Origin: Zygnema cylindricum
Lineage: Eukaryota; Streptophyta; Zygnematophyceae; Zygnematales; Zygnemataceae
Direction: 5' to 3'
Length of the DNA stretch: 64,000 nt
Assembly (NCBI GenBank): GCA_037447655.1
Contig: JBBHKE010001154.1
Location: 162,415-226,414, forward strand
The notes under the pieces were generated by a model. It was not told the origin of the DNA. It saw only the letters and a program-made list of their open reading frames with translations, and made no database searches. Shown here in pieces: positions 47,632 to 58,184 of this stretch. Position 1 is the first letter of the stretch. The number at the start of each line of letters is the position of its first letter. The position numbers and the translations under genes are program-made.

Positions 47632-49724
47632 GGGTACGGCCCCATGTATGTGTAACTTAGCGAACTTACTTTGTATTTTAGCGCGGATCCGGCGCACTCG
47701 GATTTCAGGTGTCTCTATGTGTTTACTCGAAATTGTTACTTAAGTTTGTGACGATTGTATATGTCGACAACGCCCGTGACAGCTGTCATCATGTACAATC
47801 TGTCTTGCCGAGTTGCCGCACCGTACTTCTTGAAACTTTTTGAAGCGTCGCAAGATACGTCATAATTTTTGAAACAATTTGCGGATTTGGTATGCCGCAT
47901 GTCATTGCGTGACATCGTAGACATACAGCCTTGCAGCCGTGGCTATACAACATGCCTTTGCAAAAACCTCTCCTGACCGGCCGCCATGACTTCGTAGATT
48001 TTTCACCATTGCGGATTTTTCAACTTTGCATGAAATGACACTGCAGCTTGTTGATATTATGTATTTTCTAGGTTTGTTTTAGGATAGAAAAGTAGCAAAG
48101 GCATTCTGCCTCTCACCTCCTTCTCCAAGCCCCCACACTTGTTGTAGTCACTGAAGGCTGGAGAGGGAGCTAGAGCCATGGCTGCCTAAGCTCTCCAGAG
48201 AGACAGTAGTAGATAGTAGATATGTTTACTAAAAAGATTTTTGACGGACCCAGGAATTGATCCTGGTGCCTACCGGTCGTCAAACATCCCGCAGTCGTTA
48301 GCTTTGTCCATTTAGCCCACAAATAGTGCTAAGACATATAGGGTTTGACATATATTTATGTAGTTACAGGTAAGGTTTTCCATTTAACTGGATTGCGGTA
48401 TACGGGGCATAGAAACAGTTGTACTTTTAGTACCGGACGAAATAAATAGTAAGCACATTTATTTCGACGGTCCGTTTTAAATGAGGATGTGAATCGGACG
48501 GCAGTGGTGAGCGCCGACATCGCGAAAAGGACAATTTGGCAGTTTGCAGACGCCGCCACTCCAGATGACACTTGGCAACATCATACGGGCTTACGGAATT
48601 TCCGAAACGGCAGAAAACAAATCTGGAAGTGACAAATGTCGCACTATGGCGATTTCGTACATTGTACGTACAAAAAGTACTCCGACACTTATACTTTCTT
48701 GTACGGTACCGTTTTTTAGACGTGGCATGACCTAGAGCCACGTGGAGAGATAATATTTGACAGCACGAATTCCGGGAATTAAAAAAACGAGTCCGGATAA
48801 GACACGTGCTAGTTTTTGGCCATGTCGTACGATGGCCGTACAAAAGGTACACCGACACTTGTACCTTTATATACTTTACAGTCTTGTCATTTGTTCGTAC
48901 TTTAGTACTAGGGGGCTTAGAGAGGGGTTTTAGGACTTTGAATATTTTATCGTAGGTAGCTGCCTCTCTTAGAGAGCACCTTGTATAAATTTTAAACTTT
49001 GGCCAGCCATAACTATCAATTCAGTTGACCATTTTCAGTGATTTTTTTTGCTGCGGACTCAAGGGAGTCCAAGCTACACAAGGGTGTAGTCGGTAAGAGT
49101 CTTTGCGTGCCTGGGTGGCTGCATTTCTAAGGGAAAGTCAAAGTGGGTGAATGTGTCCAAATCTCATATTCTAACTTTGCATTCTGTGGTGGAACTGAGC
49201 ACACAGAAAGTTTTATTTCACAGGGTGAAGCTGTAATGGGGTTCTGATTGTCAAGGGGTCAATCATTTGGGTTTATATCAAGTTGGAGTCGGCACTATCT
49301 AGATTAGCTTCTTTTGATACGCGAATTCTGTGTGGCAATGGAGCCCATAGAATTTCAATTCGAGACCCCTGCAAAAAAAAACCATACGACATGCAAGCGG
49401 ACAAAAACAAACAACCCTGTAATTTTTTTCGTCGTCAAAAACTTATAAAAACTTTTCACACGTGGTAATATGTTTTCCTATTGATTTTACTTTGCTTAAA
49501 ACATATTGCCGATGTGGTTTATGATAAGTTAAATATGACGTGATAGTGAATCGGAAAAAACACAAGACGACAAATTTTCGTACATCCTAAGTTAAAGAAT
49601 GACGCAAATTGTACTATACAAATTTGCGATTTTTTCGTACGGTTCCAACTTAGGCAATACGACGCTAAGTTTGAAAGGAAAACGTTAGAAAAAAACCCGA
49701 ACTTAGCCAGATAGGGTCGTACCC
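47632..49724 (+). mobile_element. Harbinger/Tourist-like element X, split by an LTR
   Basis: The ends GGGTACGGCCCCATGTA and (reverse) GGGTACGACCCTATCTG form TIRs, and TTA flanks both sides (47629-47631, 49725-49727). Without the LTR at 48049-49315 the element is about 0.8 kb. It aligns along its length with the reverse complement of element Y (50136-50916). TTA duplication plus GGG-type ends fits PIF/Harbinger Tourist-like MITEs. No transposase ORF is seen. Confidence 0.75.
48049..49315 (+). repeat. Solo copia LTR, 3' end truncated
   Basis: Begins TGTTGATATTATGTATTT and includes the hairpin (48243-48281) and a TATA box TATAAATTTTAAA near 48984. It carries the same U5 as the LTR at 55303 up to AGATTAGCTTCTTTT, but lacks the last 60 or so bases. 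No internal region follows. It is inserted in Harbinger-like element X. Confidence 0.82.
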
Positions 49725-50135
49725 TTAGCGTCTGCAATATTGAAGGCCACGCTAAATAAAGCCTCAAATTGACCAACCAGGCGATATGGGACGGTTAAAA
49801 AAAAGGAATTGATCATGACAGTGACTGTTTGGTTGTGCACATTCACTTACGTCATTTTGTCAAGAAACGTACGTTTGAAGTACAGACAGATACAAATAAT
49901 GCACTGTTGAGTACAAATTTGACGGTCAATCGGTTGGACAACTGTGACCTTCAAAATATTGTTTCAACCGCTTAAAATTATGCCTCGCTTGGGAACGTCG
50001 ACCGTCATAATAAAATTAGCAATTCACAAGGCCGGCGAACGTTTACAGTAACAAAACTGCGCAACCACATGTAAATAAAAGTGTTGCAGACATTCACTTT
50101 GTGTCGTTATGGCAGCTCTACAATAAGAGCACTTA

Positions 50136-50916
50136 GGCTATGTCCCCAAGTTTATAAGTAAGGGTTTTTTTTATGTCGTTTTCCTGTAAAACTTAGCGCT
50201 GTACTGCCTAAGTCGCAACTATACGACGGAATCGCAAATTTGTAGAGTAAAATTTGCGTCATCCTCGAATTTCAGATGTATGAAAATTCGTCGTCTTATG
50301 TTTTTTGACCCACTTCCACGACAGAAAACTTCATTTTCAACCTTACATTTAAATCACATGCACGATGTGTTTTAAAACTAAGTATTTTCCATAAACAAAT
50401 AGAAATATATATTCGCACGTGCCGTAAATTTTGAAAATTTTCATATGATTTCCAAGGACAAAGAAAAGTACAGAATTCACTATGTTTTGTCCATTTGCGT
50501 TCGAATACGACGAAAAAAAGTACAAAATTTGTTTGGTTTTGTCCGTTTTCGTCCAGTACGTATTTTTTTTTTGCAAGGGTCTTCAAATTCCGATGACATT
50601 TCACGTCGACCGGATAGGAGACGCAAAGGCAAAACACCTCTTCTTCAACCGTGAAACGACACAGGCTGGAATGCGGTACGTCTACAATGTCACGCTAAGA
50701 CATGCGACGTCACGAAGCAGTTCCAAAAAATAACGAGCGACAACAGGTTGTAGACGTTGACAACCGTCATAGGTATTGTTGACGTAAAGAATCGTCAAAA
50801 GCGTAAGTTACGATTTCGTCCTTACAAACATAGGGACACTTGAAAACCAAGTCCGGCGGATCCGCACTAAAATACAAAGTAAGTTCGTTAAGTTACAAGT
50901 ACATGGGGACATACCC
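50136..50916 (-). mobile_element. Harbinger/Tourist-like element Y
   Basis: 781 bases, ends GGCTATGTCCCCAAGT and (reverse) GGGTATGTCCCCATGT, flanked by TTA (50133-50135, 50917-50919). It is the inverted counterpart of element X 0.4 kb away. For example, its reverse complement shares ACTTACTTTGTATTTTAG and the GACCC(C/T)TGCAAAAAAAAA region with X. It contains GGTTGTAGACGTTGACAACC, resembling the core of the 28-bp minisatellite. Non-autonomous. Confidence 0.8.
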
Positions 50917-51550
50917 TTAGCCACAAAATTGAAATGTAATTGACTAAGCGTTACATTGAACTTAGACGCAAAGTGAAACGAAACCTATAGAAACTGAAGT
51001 ACTATAAGTCTTGTACGAAAATATTATAACGCACGAAACGAAATGAACTTTTATAATTAAACGAACTGGCGTAAAAATATCATTTGAAATTAAATGAAAA
51101 AAATGTGCGTTGTCACGCACGTCGAAATCGAGCCACACTATCCACGAATCCACAGTCTTACATTGATAGCGAAATGTTAAGATACAGGGTGAATCGGCGT
51201 CAGCCGAAATCGAGCAGTCAAATGTTTTGTTCGGTTCGCGTCAGTAATGTTTTGTTTCGTTCGGTATTTTACTTTTGTGTCGGTTCGGTTTGGTGCGAGC
51301 GTCGAGCGGCAGAGGTCGCAAAAGTCAAAAATTTTCAGACCCGAAACAGTCATTTTTTTTTTTTCAAAACGTGAGTAATTGACGCCTGACCGAGTTTTGT
51401 CACACTCCAAAATTGTTAACCGTTAATCGACCATCGTTTACGAAAAAAAAATTAACCGAATCTTGATTTTTCGCGACTAACCATGCCCGCACGTAACTGA
51501 AAAAGTACAAAATTAATCAATGTACAACGGAATAAGCCAATAATTACGAT
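50917..51550. other. Intergenic, no gene recognised
   Basis: CG-word-rich sequence with short ORFs on both strands. No known domain, RNA or complete repeat boundary could be identified. Confidence 0.4.
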
Positions 51551-51742
51551 TTGTCGCGTTCCCTAAGATTTGCGAAATGAATAGTGTACTACTGTGTCAG
51601 ATTTGCGACGCTTTGTCGCGCTCCCTAAGATTTTTGAAATGAATAGTGTACTACCGTGTCAGATTTGCGACGCTTGGTCGTGTTTCCCTTTATTTACGAA
51701 ATAAATAGCTTACTACAATACCGTGTCAGATTTGCGACGCTA
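51551..51742. repeat. Tandem repeat, 62-bp unit, three copies
   Basis: The unit begins TTGTCGCGTTCCCTAAGATT and ends GTCAGATTTGCGACGCT. It starts at 51551, 51613 and 51675; the third copy is longer by about 5 bases and more diverged. Confidence 0.9.
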
Positions 51743-52219
51743 ATCATGATGTCACGTACTTCCACGATGCCAAAGAGTACAAAGTACAAGAATGTTGGAT
51801 TATAAGGACATACCAAATTTTTATTTTTTTTTGGTTTTTTGGTTGATCGACCGTTACCGACCCGTTTTTTTTTCCTGGTGAATCAACCGACTTTAACCGC
51901 CTGACCCCCGAAATTTGGCAACCGAATTTGTTCCGGATCCGGCGAGGGCGGTCGGTTAACGGTCAGTCACGGTGTTGGTTGACCGTTTGCGACCTCTGGC
52001 GAGCAGTATTCATTTGTACGAATCGCACGCTGGTCGATTTCGAGGAAATGTTGTTTCGTGAAGCGTGACGCGATGTTTTCATCAGCGGAAATATTTCATG
52101 TGTACGACTAAGCGGCAATACCTTTGTACGGCCGATCGTGCTACGATCCTACAACGATCTTGCCACATTTTTTTTCAGTTTACAAAGGCAAATTTATGAC
52201 AGTAGATGTAGTTTGATGT

Positions 52220-53275
52220 TGTAGAAATTAATGGTACATTTTTAGTATTTTCTAGGTCTAAATAGAAATATAGAAAGAAGCCGAGGCAGTCTACCGCTAA
52301 CTTCTCTCTCCAAACTCTGAAACTTGTCGCAGTCACTGAGAAATTGGAGAGGGAGCTAGAGCCATGGCTACCTAGGCTATCCAGAGGTTTACGAGAAATT
52401 TATATTAGTTAGGGTTTATTTATTTAAAAGGAATGTGCCGGCGACAGGAATTGATCCTTGTACCTACCAGTCGGCAGACTAGAAGTAGCCGGTAGCCTTA
52501 GCTGTTAACTCTAGGAATAACATTACGTAGTATATAATTTGATATTTATTTAAACACGTAAACGTAGGATAAATCATTTAACTGTAATTGTTTACGGTAT
52601 ACATAGATCCGGTAATGTATAAGTACGGAATACGGTACGAGCAAGAAATCAATACCGCGCATTTATTTCTTAAGTGAAACGAATACCGCGCATGTATTTA
52701 TTACGGCTACGATTAAATTCGATTCTAATCGGACGGCCGGAATCATCGCCGAGATCGCGGAAGAAGATTTCGGCGGTTTGTTGCCATCGCCACATCGGAT
52801 GACGCGTGGCGAAATTACATTGGATCGTGGAATCTCCAGAGATTATGGCACCGAATCCGGATATGACATGTATCGACATTTAGGCCATGTCGTACAATGT
52901 CCGTACATAAAGTACACCGGCAACTGTACTTTTGCGTACTGAACTGTATTCTGATTGGCTCTCTACATCAATAGATAGAGTCTGTGAGAGAGATAAGACT
53001 TAGAAAAATTAGGAGATAGGACCCTCTCTCCCAGAGAGCTTCCGTACAAAAGGTCAACTTTGACCCTCCGTAACATACTGCTCAAGGGAGCAAATTAAGA
53101 GATTTTTTTTGCTATCCACTCAGGGGAGTCTTGTCTTCATAAGGGTGAAGTTGGTCAGAGTTTTTGTCTGCCAGGGTGGCAGTTTTTTATTCTGAAACAC
53201 AAAGGGGTTAGGGTTATCCTAGAGGCTTTTTGGAAGCTGTCCACTCTGAGGACTTATGGAGGTCTCAGAGTTTCA
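52220..53275 (+). repeat. Copia LTR with adjacent primer-binding site
   Basis: Starts TGTAGAAATTAATGGTAC and ends CAGAGTTTCA. AGTTATGGGCCCACC follows at 53276, so this was a 5' LTR. Only about 90 bases of internal sequence follow before the sequence switches to another element. It has a hairpin at 52436-52476 with outer stem TGCCG/CGGCA. It is closest to the LTR at 60490-61536. Confidence 0.88.
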
Positions 53276-53366
53276 AGTTATGGGCCCACCCTCTAGGGTA
53301 CCAATCTTTAATGGAACTGGCTTCATATACTGGGAAAGTATGATGATAGGAGCTCTATGCGAAAAA
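53276..53366 (+). pseudogene. Copia gag start fragment
   Basis: PBS plus the first roughly 28 gag codons (MGPPSRVPIFNGTGFIYWES), in frame with the ATG inside the PBS. It stops abruptly in GCGAAAAA, where the tail of another LTR begins. This is a chimeric junction. Confidence 0.8.
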
Positions 53367-53423
53367 CTTGGAGTCGGCACTATCTAGATTAGCTTCTTTT
53401 GGATCTGCATACTCTGAGGGCCA

Positions 53424-55274
53424 ATGGAGGTCTCAGAGTTTCAGGTTATAGGCCCACCATCTAGGGTGCCTATGTTCGATGGAACAGACTTCACTTATTG
53501 GGAGTTTACAATGGCGGGATTGCTATTTGAGAAGCACTTATGGGGAATCGTTTCGGGACAAGTGAGATGTCCGCCACCTAGCTTTGGAGGAGCTTACTAT
53601 GGAGATTCATCTGAGGCTGCCCAGAATATCATCCGGAGCTCAGATGCAACGGAAGGTGAAGGGAAGAATCTTTCCGTGGATGGGAAAATAGGGGAGAAGG
53701 AAAAAGGGACACCTATGGTGAGGGGAGCTAGGCTCTCAGCTATGGTACCACATGTAGGGATTAAAACTGAGGAAAATGACAGAAAAATATGGGAATACAA
53801 AAACACTATAGCAAAACATCTCATACTTAGATATGTGTGTAAGTCGATAGCTATCACTCTTTTAAGTCTAACCAAGTCTTCAGAGATATGGGAAGTACTA
53901 ATTCAGATTTATAAGAGTGAGACTATTCAGAGGCAGCAATTAGTAAAACAGGAAATAGATGCCTATGTTTATAAAGGCGGTAGCATGATAGAGTTTTGCA
54001 ATGATATTGCTGCGATATATGTTGAGCTAGCTAGTGCGGGATGTGTAGAATCTGAGGAGGGTAAGATTAATACACTACTTATGAAACTCCCAAGTGAGTA
54101 CGAAAGCATTATTTATCGTATGCAGGCAAGGGATGGCTCCTCATGGACTTGGAGCTTTACCATGGGGATAATTCTTGTGAGGGAAAGCACTTTGGAGCTT
54201 CGAAGGGGAAAGGACAGGGTCAATGCTTTTTCAGCTGGTGGTGATTGGCGGAAGCGTGATGAGAGGAACGGTGGTGACGAGCGGAAGCGTGATGAGAGGA
54301 AGAAAGACAAAGGTAAACCTTATCGGAACTTTGGTGGAAAAAGAGGGAGAAGAAGAGACACGGGAGCTTTGAAAAAAGGGGTTTGCTTCTTTTGTAGGGA
54401 ACCGGGTCATTATATGGAGGAATGCCCTTGTTTGGAAAAACTTAGAAGTTGGAATGTGGATGAGGAGGACGAAGAGGAAGAGGAGAAAGAGGATGAAGAA
54501 AAATTGGAGCTTCTTCACATCGGTAGAATGGGGAAGAGAGAAAAGTACACAGAAATTGGACGAAGGCAACAGTGTGCTTTTGGAGGTATAAGGGAAGTAA
54601 AGAGAGAGGAGATACTTGAAGAAGTTCAAAATATTGAGGATAGTTTCATAGATATTTTGGAAACAGAAAACTGGTCGGCAAGGGAGACTTCAACGGATTC
54701 CGAGGAAAGGGGAGAATTAATTCTAGAGGGGGTTTTAAAGGATAGGGGAGAAGAGAAATGTTTATTGGGAATAGAAAGTAATAGTGGAAAGAATTCCATG
54801 GGAGAGAGTGAGGGAAGTTCAGAAAATGGGGTACCTATCATAGATAAAAATATGAGTACGAAAGATGTAGATCTTATAAGGAACTTAGTGGGGACTAGTG
54901 TTTGTTGGGAATATTTGGGGGTGGATGGATTTGACGTTACTACTTGGTGTGATGTCACTTGTGAAGATGTGCCTGTAAAAGGGTTAGCATCTGGGTGTAT
55001 GTTGCAGATTGGAGATGGGGCTGGCTGTTTGGATCGCAAGAGGGAAATCTGTTTGTGTGTGGATAAAAGAGTGATGAAGTGGATAAAATCTTTGCTCGAA
55101 TTTATGAAAAATGGGATGTTAAATAAAATGTATGATCGACAAGATGAAATTATTTTTGGTCATCTAATACACTTTCTTAAATATAAAAATATTCGCTTGA
55201 AGCTTCATGAAGGAAAAAGGAAAAAGGAAAGAAAAATATATATATATGTATTTGTTGTTTTTGATGGGAGTTGA
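53424..55274 (+). CDS. Copia Gag with zinc knuckle plus RNase H remnant
   Basis: An uninterrupted 616-residue ORF. It starts at an ATG in U5 and reads through the PBS (MEVSEFQVIGPPSRVP). Residues from about 10 to 300 match copia-type Gag (YKGGSMIEFCNDIAAIYVEL, MKLPSEYESIIYRMQ). A basic Arg/Lys-rich stretch and a perfect CX2CX4HX4C zinc knuckle follow (Cys 321, Cys 324, His 329, Cys 334). Then comes a long acidic region and, after about residue 490, a remnant of RNase H (DVTTWCDV, IGDGAGC, KWIKSLL) without the catalytic Glu. Gag packages element RNA into particles, so this product could support only packaging, not reverse transcription. The intact frame contrasts with the decayed copies A and C. 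Confidence 0.85.
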   Translation: MEVSEFQVIGPPSRVPMFDGTDFTYWEFTMAGLLFEKHLWGIVSGQVRCPPPSFGGAYYGDSSEAAQNIIRSSDATEGEGKNLSVDGKIGEKEKGTPMVRGARLSAMVPHVGIKTEENDRKIWEYKNTIAKHLILRYVCKSIAITLLSLTKSSEIWEVLIQIYKSETIQRQQLVKQEIDAYVYKGGSMIEFCNDIAAIYVELASAGCVESEEGKINTLLMKLPSEYESIIYRMQARDGSSWTWSFTMGIILVRESTLELRRGKDRVNAFSAGGDWRKRDERNGGDERKRDERKKDKGKPYRNFGGKRGRRRDTGALKKGVCFFCREPGHYMEECPCLEKLRSWNVDEEDEEEEEKEDEEKLELLHIGRMGKREKYTEIGRRQQCAFGGIREVKREEILEEVQNIEDSFIDILETENWSARETSTDSEERGELILEGVLKDRGEEKCLLGIESNSGKNSMGESEGSSENGVPIIDKNMSTKDVDLIRNLVGTSVCWEYLGVDGFDVTTWCDVTCEDVPVKGLASGCMLQIGDGAGCLDRKREICLCVDKRVMKWIKSLLEFMKNGMLNKMYDRQDEIIFGHLIHFLKYKNIRLKLHEGKRKKERKIYIYVFVVFDGS

Positions 55275-55302
55275 AAGTAAGTAGACTGGAAAATAAGGGG
55301 AG

Positions 55303-56496
55303 TGTTGAAATTTAAGTATTTTCTAGGTCTAGAGTTTGTAAATATAAAAAGGTAAAAAGGGGACAGTGACAGCCTGCCTCTAACTCTTCACTCAAGTCCC
55401 CACACTTGTCGCAGTCACTGAAGACTTGAGGAGGAGTTGGATCCATGGATGGCTAAGCTGTCCAAAGAGGACAGGAAGGCCAATCTTGATAGAGTTATCT
55501 AAAAAGATTGACGGACCCAGGATTCGATCCTGGTACCTTTCTTCCGTCTTACTAGCCGTTAGCTTTAACCAATATGACTAGAGCCAGTGCTAGAGTACGT
55601 TAGGTTTAATAAATATTTATATTAATACACGTAGACTAGTTCGTATAACGGGAAATAGATACGCAATACATAGATACAGTTTTGTATAGTACGGAGTACA
55701 ATTTAATGTATTTTATGAAACGGATACCGCGCATTTGTTTCGAACGCGAAACAAATATCGCGCGCGTATTTTCAACGACTAAAATTGTATCTAGTTTGAT
55801 CGGACGGCCACGATTGGTGCCGCGATCACGGAACCTGTACTTTTAGCGTTTTTTCAGCCATCGCCACGTAATGTGACACGTGGCGCGACAATGTTGGATT
55901 GCGGCGACTCCGGAGATTGCGGAAACAAATCCGGCTATGACACGTGTCGAGAATTTGGCCATGTTGTACAATGGCCGTACAAAAAGTACACCGGCACCTG
56001 TACTTTTCTGTACGACACAGTAATTTGATTGGTGCCGTACTTCAGTAGATAGAGTTTTAGAGAGGGTTTAGGACTTAGAAAATTTTGGGTAGGCAGCTGC
56101 CTCTCCCAGAGAGCACCTTGTATAAATAGCAAACTTTGATCAGCCATAACTATTAATTTACTTGACCATTTTCAGTGATTCTTTTTGCTGCGGACTCAGG
56201 GGAGTCCAGGCTACACAGGGGTGTAGTCGGTCAGAGTTTTTGTCTGCCAGGATGGCTGCATTTCTAAGGGAAAGTCAAAGTGGGTGAATGTGTCCAAATC
56301 TCATATTCTAACTTTGCATTCTGTGGTGGAACTGAGCACACAGAAAGTGTTATTTCACAGGGGTGAATCTATATTGGGGTTCTGACTGTCAAGGGGTCAG
56401 TCACTTGGGTTTATATTAACTTGGAGTCGGCACTATCTAGATTAGCTTCTTTTGGATCTGCATACTCTGAGGGCCAATGGAGGTCTCAGAGTTTCA
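55303..56496 (+). repeat. 3' LTR of element B
   Basis: A 1194-base LTR starting TGTTGAAATTTAAG and ending CAGAGTTTCA. It carries the best promoter features of the family here: G-boxes at 55877-55882 and 55941-55946 and a TATA box TATAAATAG at 56121-56129. The hairpin is at 55510-55548. Confidence 0.92.
56121..56129 (+). promoter_or_regulatory. TATA box in LTR of element B
   Basis: TATAAATAG, a strong plant-type TATA sequence, placed about two-thirds into the LTR. It sets the approximate U3/R boundary near 56155. Confidence 0.65.
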
Positions 56497-57498
56497 GAGT
56501 GTACCGTGTGACATAAAAGCCAGCCTGTTCGACGACAACAAAATCTTGGTTGTATAACCAACATGCTCGATGACAAAAAAAAATTGGTTGTAGGACATCT
56601 TGTGACGTCTCATTCATAAATGTGTGATACAACGATTCACGTACAAATGTTACATCCTTGGACATTTGTACAAAATTTAATTTTGCAACGGTTTTCGTGG
56701 CCGTTGATACCACAACAACCGTAAGAACGTTGAGATTGTACATTAGCGTGACGCTACTAGATATTTTAATCGGCGTCTGCCCGTACACATACGCAGCTGC
56801 GATTTTGTCCTTTTAGAAATGATGATTATTCTCGGGCGCCTCAACAGGTCCTACGTGGTACCAATCGCAATCTAACACCTCATTCACTCGCACGACCTGA
56901 TGGAAGGGTGTTACAAATATTAATGCCAGTAAAACGTGGGTGTTACAAATATTACTGCCAGTAAACGTGTTCTTACGATTACTGGGAACGCCTGATGGAA
57001 GGTTACCCTTATTTGAATTACATAATTAGTACTTTTTTGTCGGTTACATTTTGCGGCGTCTACCTTTAATAGCGTTGTTCCATTAGGCTGTCTCACTAAA
57101 CGTCAAAAATTCGTTTCCTGAAGCGACCGTTGCGACCGTTCCATTGTGTCGAGTCAATAACCAACATTTTATTTGCGTGGCACACTCTGATTTGTTCACG
57201 TTATAGATAGATAAGTTTTTGGTAATCTTCAAAGAATCTCCGACAGCAAATTGTGACCACATATTTGTACCAGCGAAGGCAAAAAAGCATAGTTGTCCCG
57301 TGGGTATAATACGCACGAAACTAACGCGCGAATACTACGCACCATAGGAATTTAACGATTAAAAAAATGTTATAATATGTGTACCTCACTATGTACCAGT
57401 AAATTCTCGTACATTTACGTACTGTCTTCGTACTTTTCAGTACTTTTAGGGTTATTAAGGGGGGTTTGAGGAATTTTAAGGTACATTCTCATGCATTC
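56497..57498. other. Intergenic, no gene recognised
   Basis: Short ORFs without known domains. A local repeat at about 56930-56975 duplicates ACAAATATTA(A/C)TGCCAGTAAA. Nothing else could be assigned. Confidence 0.4.
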
Positions 57499-58062
57499 TA
57501 AAATTCTGTGGTCTCCATTGACCCACAGAATGAGCAGCCTATGTAAAGCCTCTAGGATAATATTTTCCCCTTCTACTTTCCCGCTAAATAAGCGCCGCCC
57601 AGGCACACAAGTATTTTGACCACTCTCACCCCTGTGAGGACAATACTCCTCTGAGTCAAACGCGAAAAGAATCACTGAATTTGCTCCCCTGAGCAGTAAG
57701 TTATGGCTGGTCAAAGATGACCTTTATAGTTACAAGCTCTCTTAGAAAGAGAGGTACCTAAATATTACTAAGTCTCGGTCTGCCTACTCACGACTACCTA
57801 CTACTAAACCCTAGTCCGATTGGAACACTATATAGTACAAGAAGGTACGATGGGCGATGTACTTATTGTACGACCATTGTACGACAAGGTCTACAAGGTG
57901 ACACCTGTCAAATCGGAAGCCATGGTTCCTCCTCCCATCTTCTCCGGTATCAAATAATGTGGCGCCACGTGGCACCGCGTGACGCTATCTCCGTATGCCG
58001 CCAAAAAGCTCACTTCGCGTGGCGGCTATAATGCCGGCCGTCCGATCAAAACATATTTTACA
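57499..58062 (-). repeat. Copia LTR fragment, minus strand
   Basis: Read on the minus strand it shares the U3-R-U5 part of the LTR family: GGACGGCCGGCATTATAGCC, CCACGTGGCGCCAC with a G-box at about 57966, TGCTCAGGGGAGCAAATTCA and the terminal region. U3 upstream sequence is missing. No matching internal region is nearby. Confidence 0.75.
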
Positions 58063-58184
58063 CGGTTCAGATTCGCGTACATGCAGAAATTGCTACTTTT
58101 GGTTAGTCTGCTGTTAATTAGCTGTTGCGTCAATGTTTAGATATTCATAAAACCCGTCACGTGTATCGTTTCGTTACGCCTTAA

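Larger units (their letters stand above)
53367..56496 (+). mobile_element. Gag-only copia derivative B (5' LTR truncated)
   Basis: Consists of the last ~77 bases of an LTR (to 53443), PBS 53444-53459 (one mismatch), a 616-codon gag ORF, a polypurine tract AAAATAAGGGGAG near 55290 and a complete 3' LTR at 55303-56496. Protease, integrase and RT are absent. This resembles the terminal-repeat-with-GAG class of non-autonomous elements. No target duplication can be tested because the 5' LTR is cut. Confidence 0.85.

Noticed and set aside
52215-56501. 52220-56496 as a single intact element with two LTRs
   Set aside because: The flanking pentamers (GATGT and GAGTG) do not match and the LTRs belong to different subfamilies. 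A chimeric joint at about 53366 explains the structure better.
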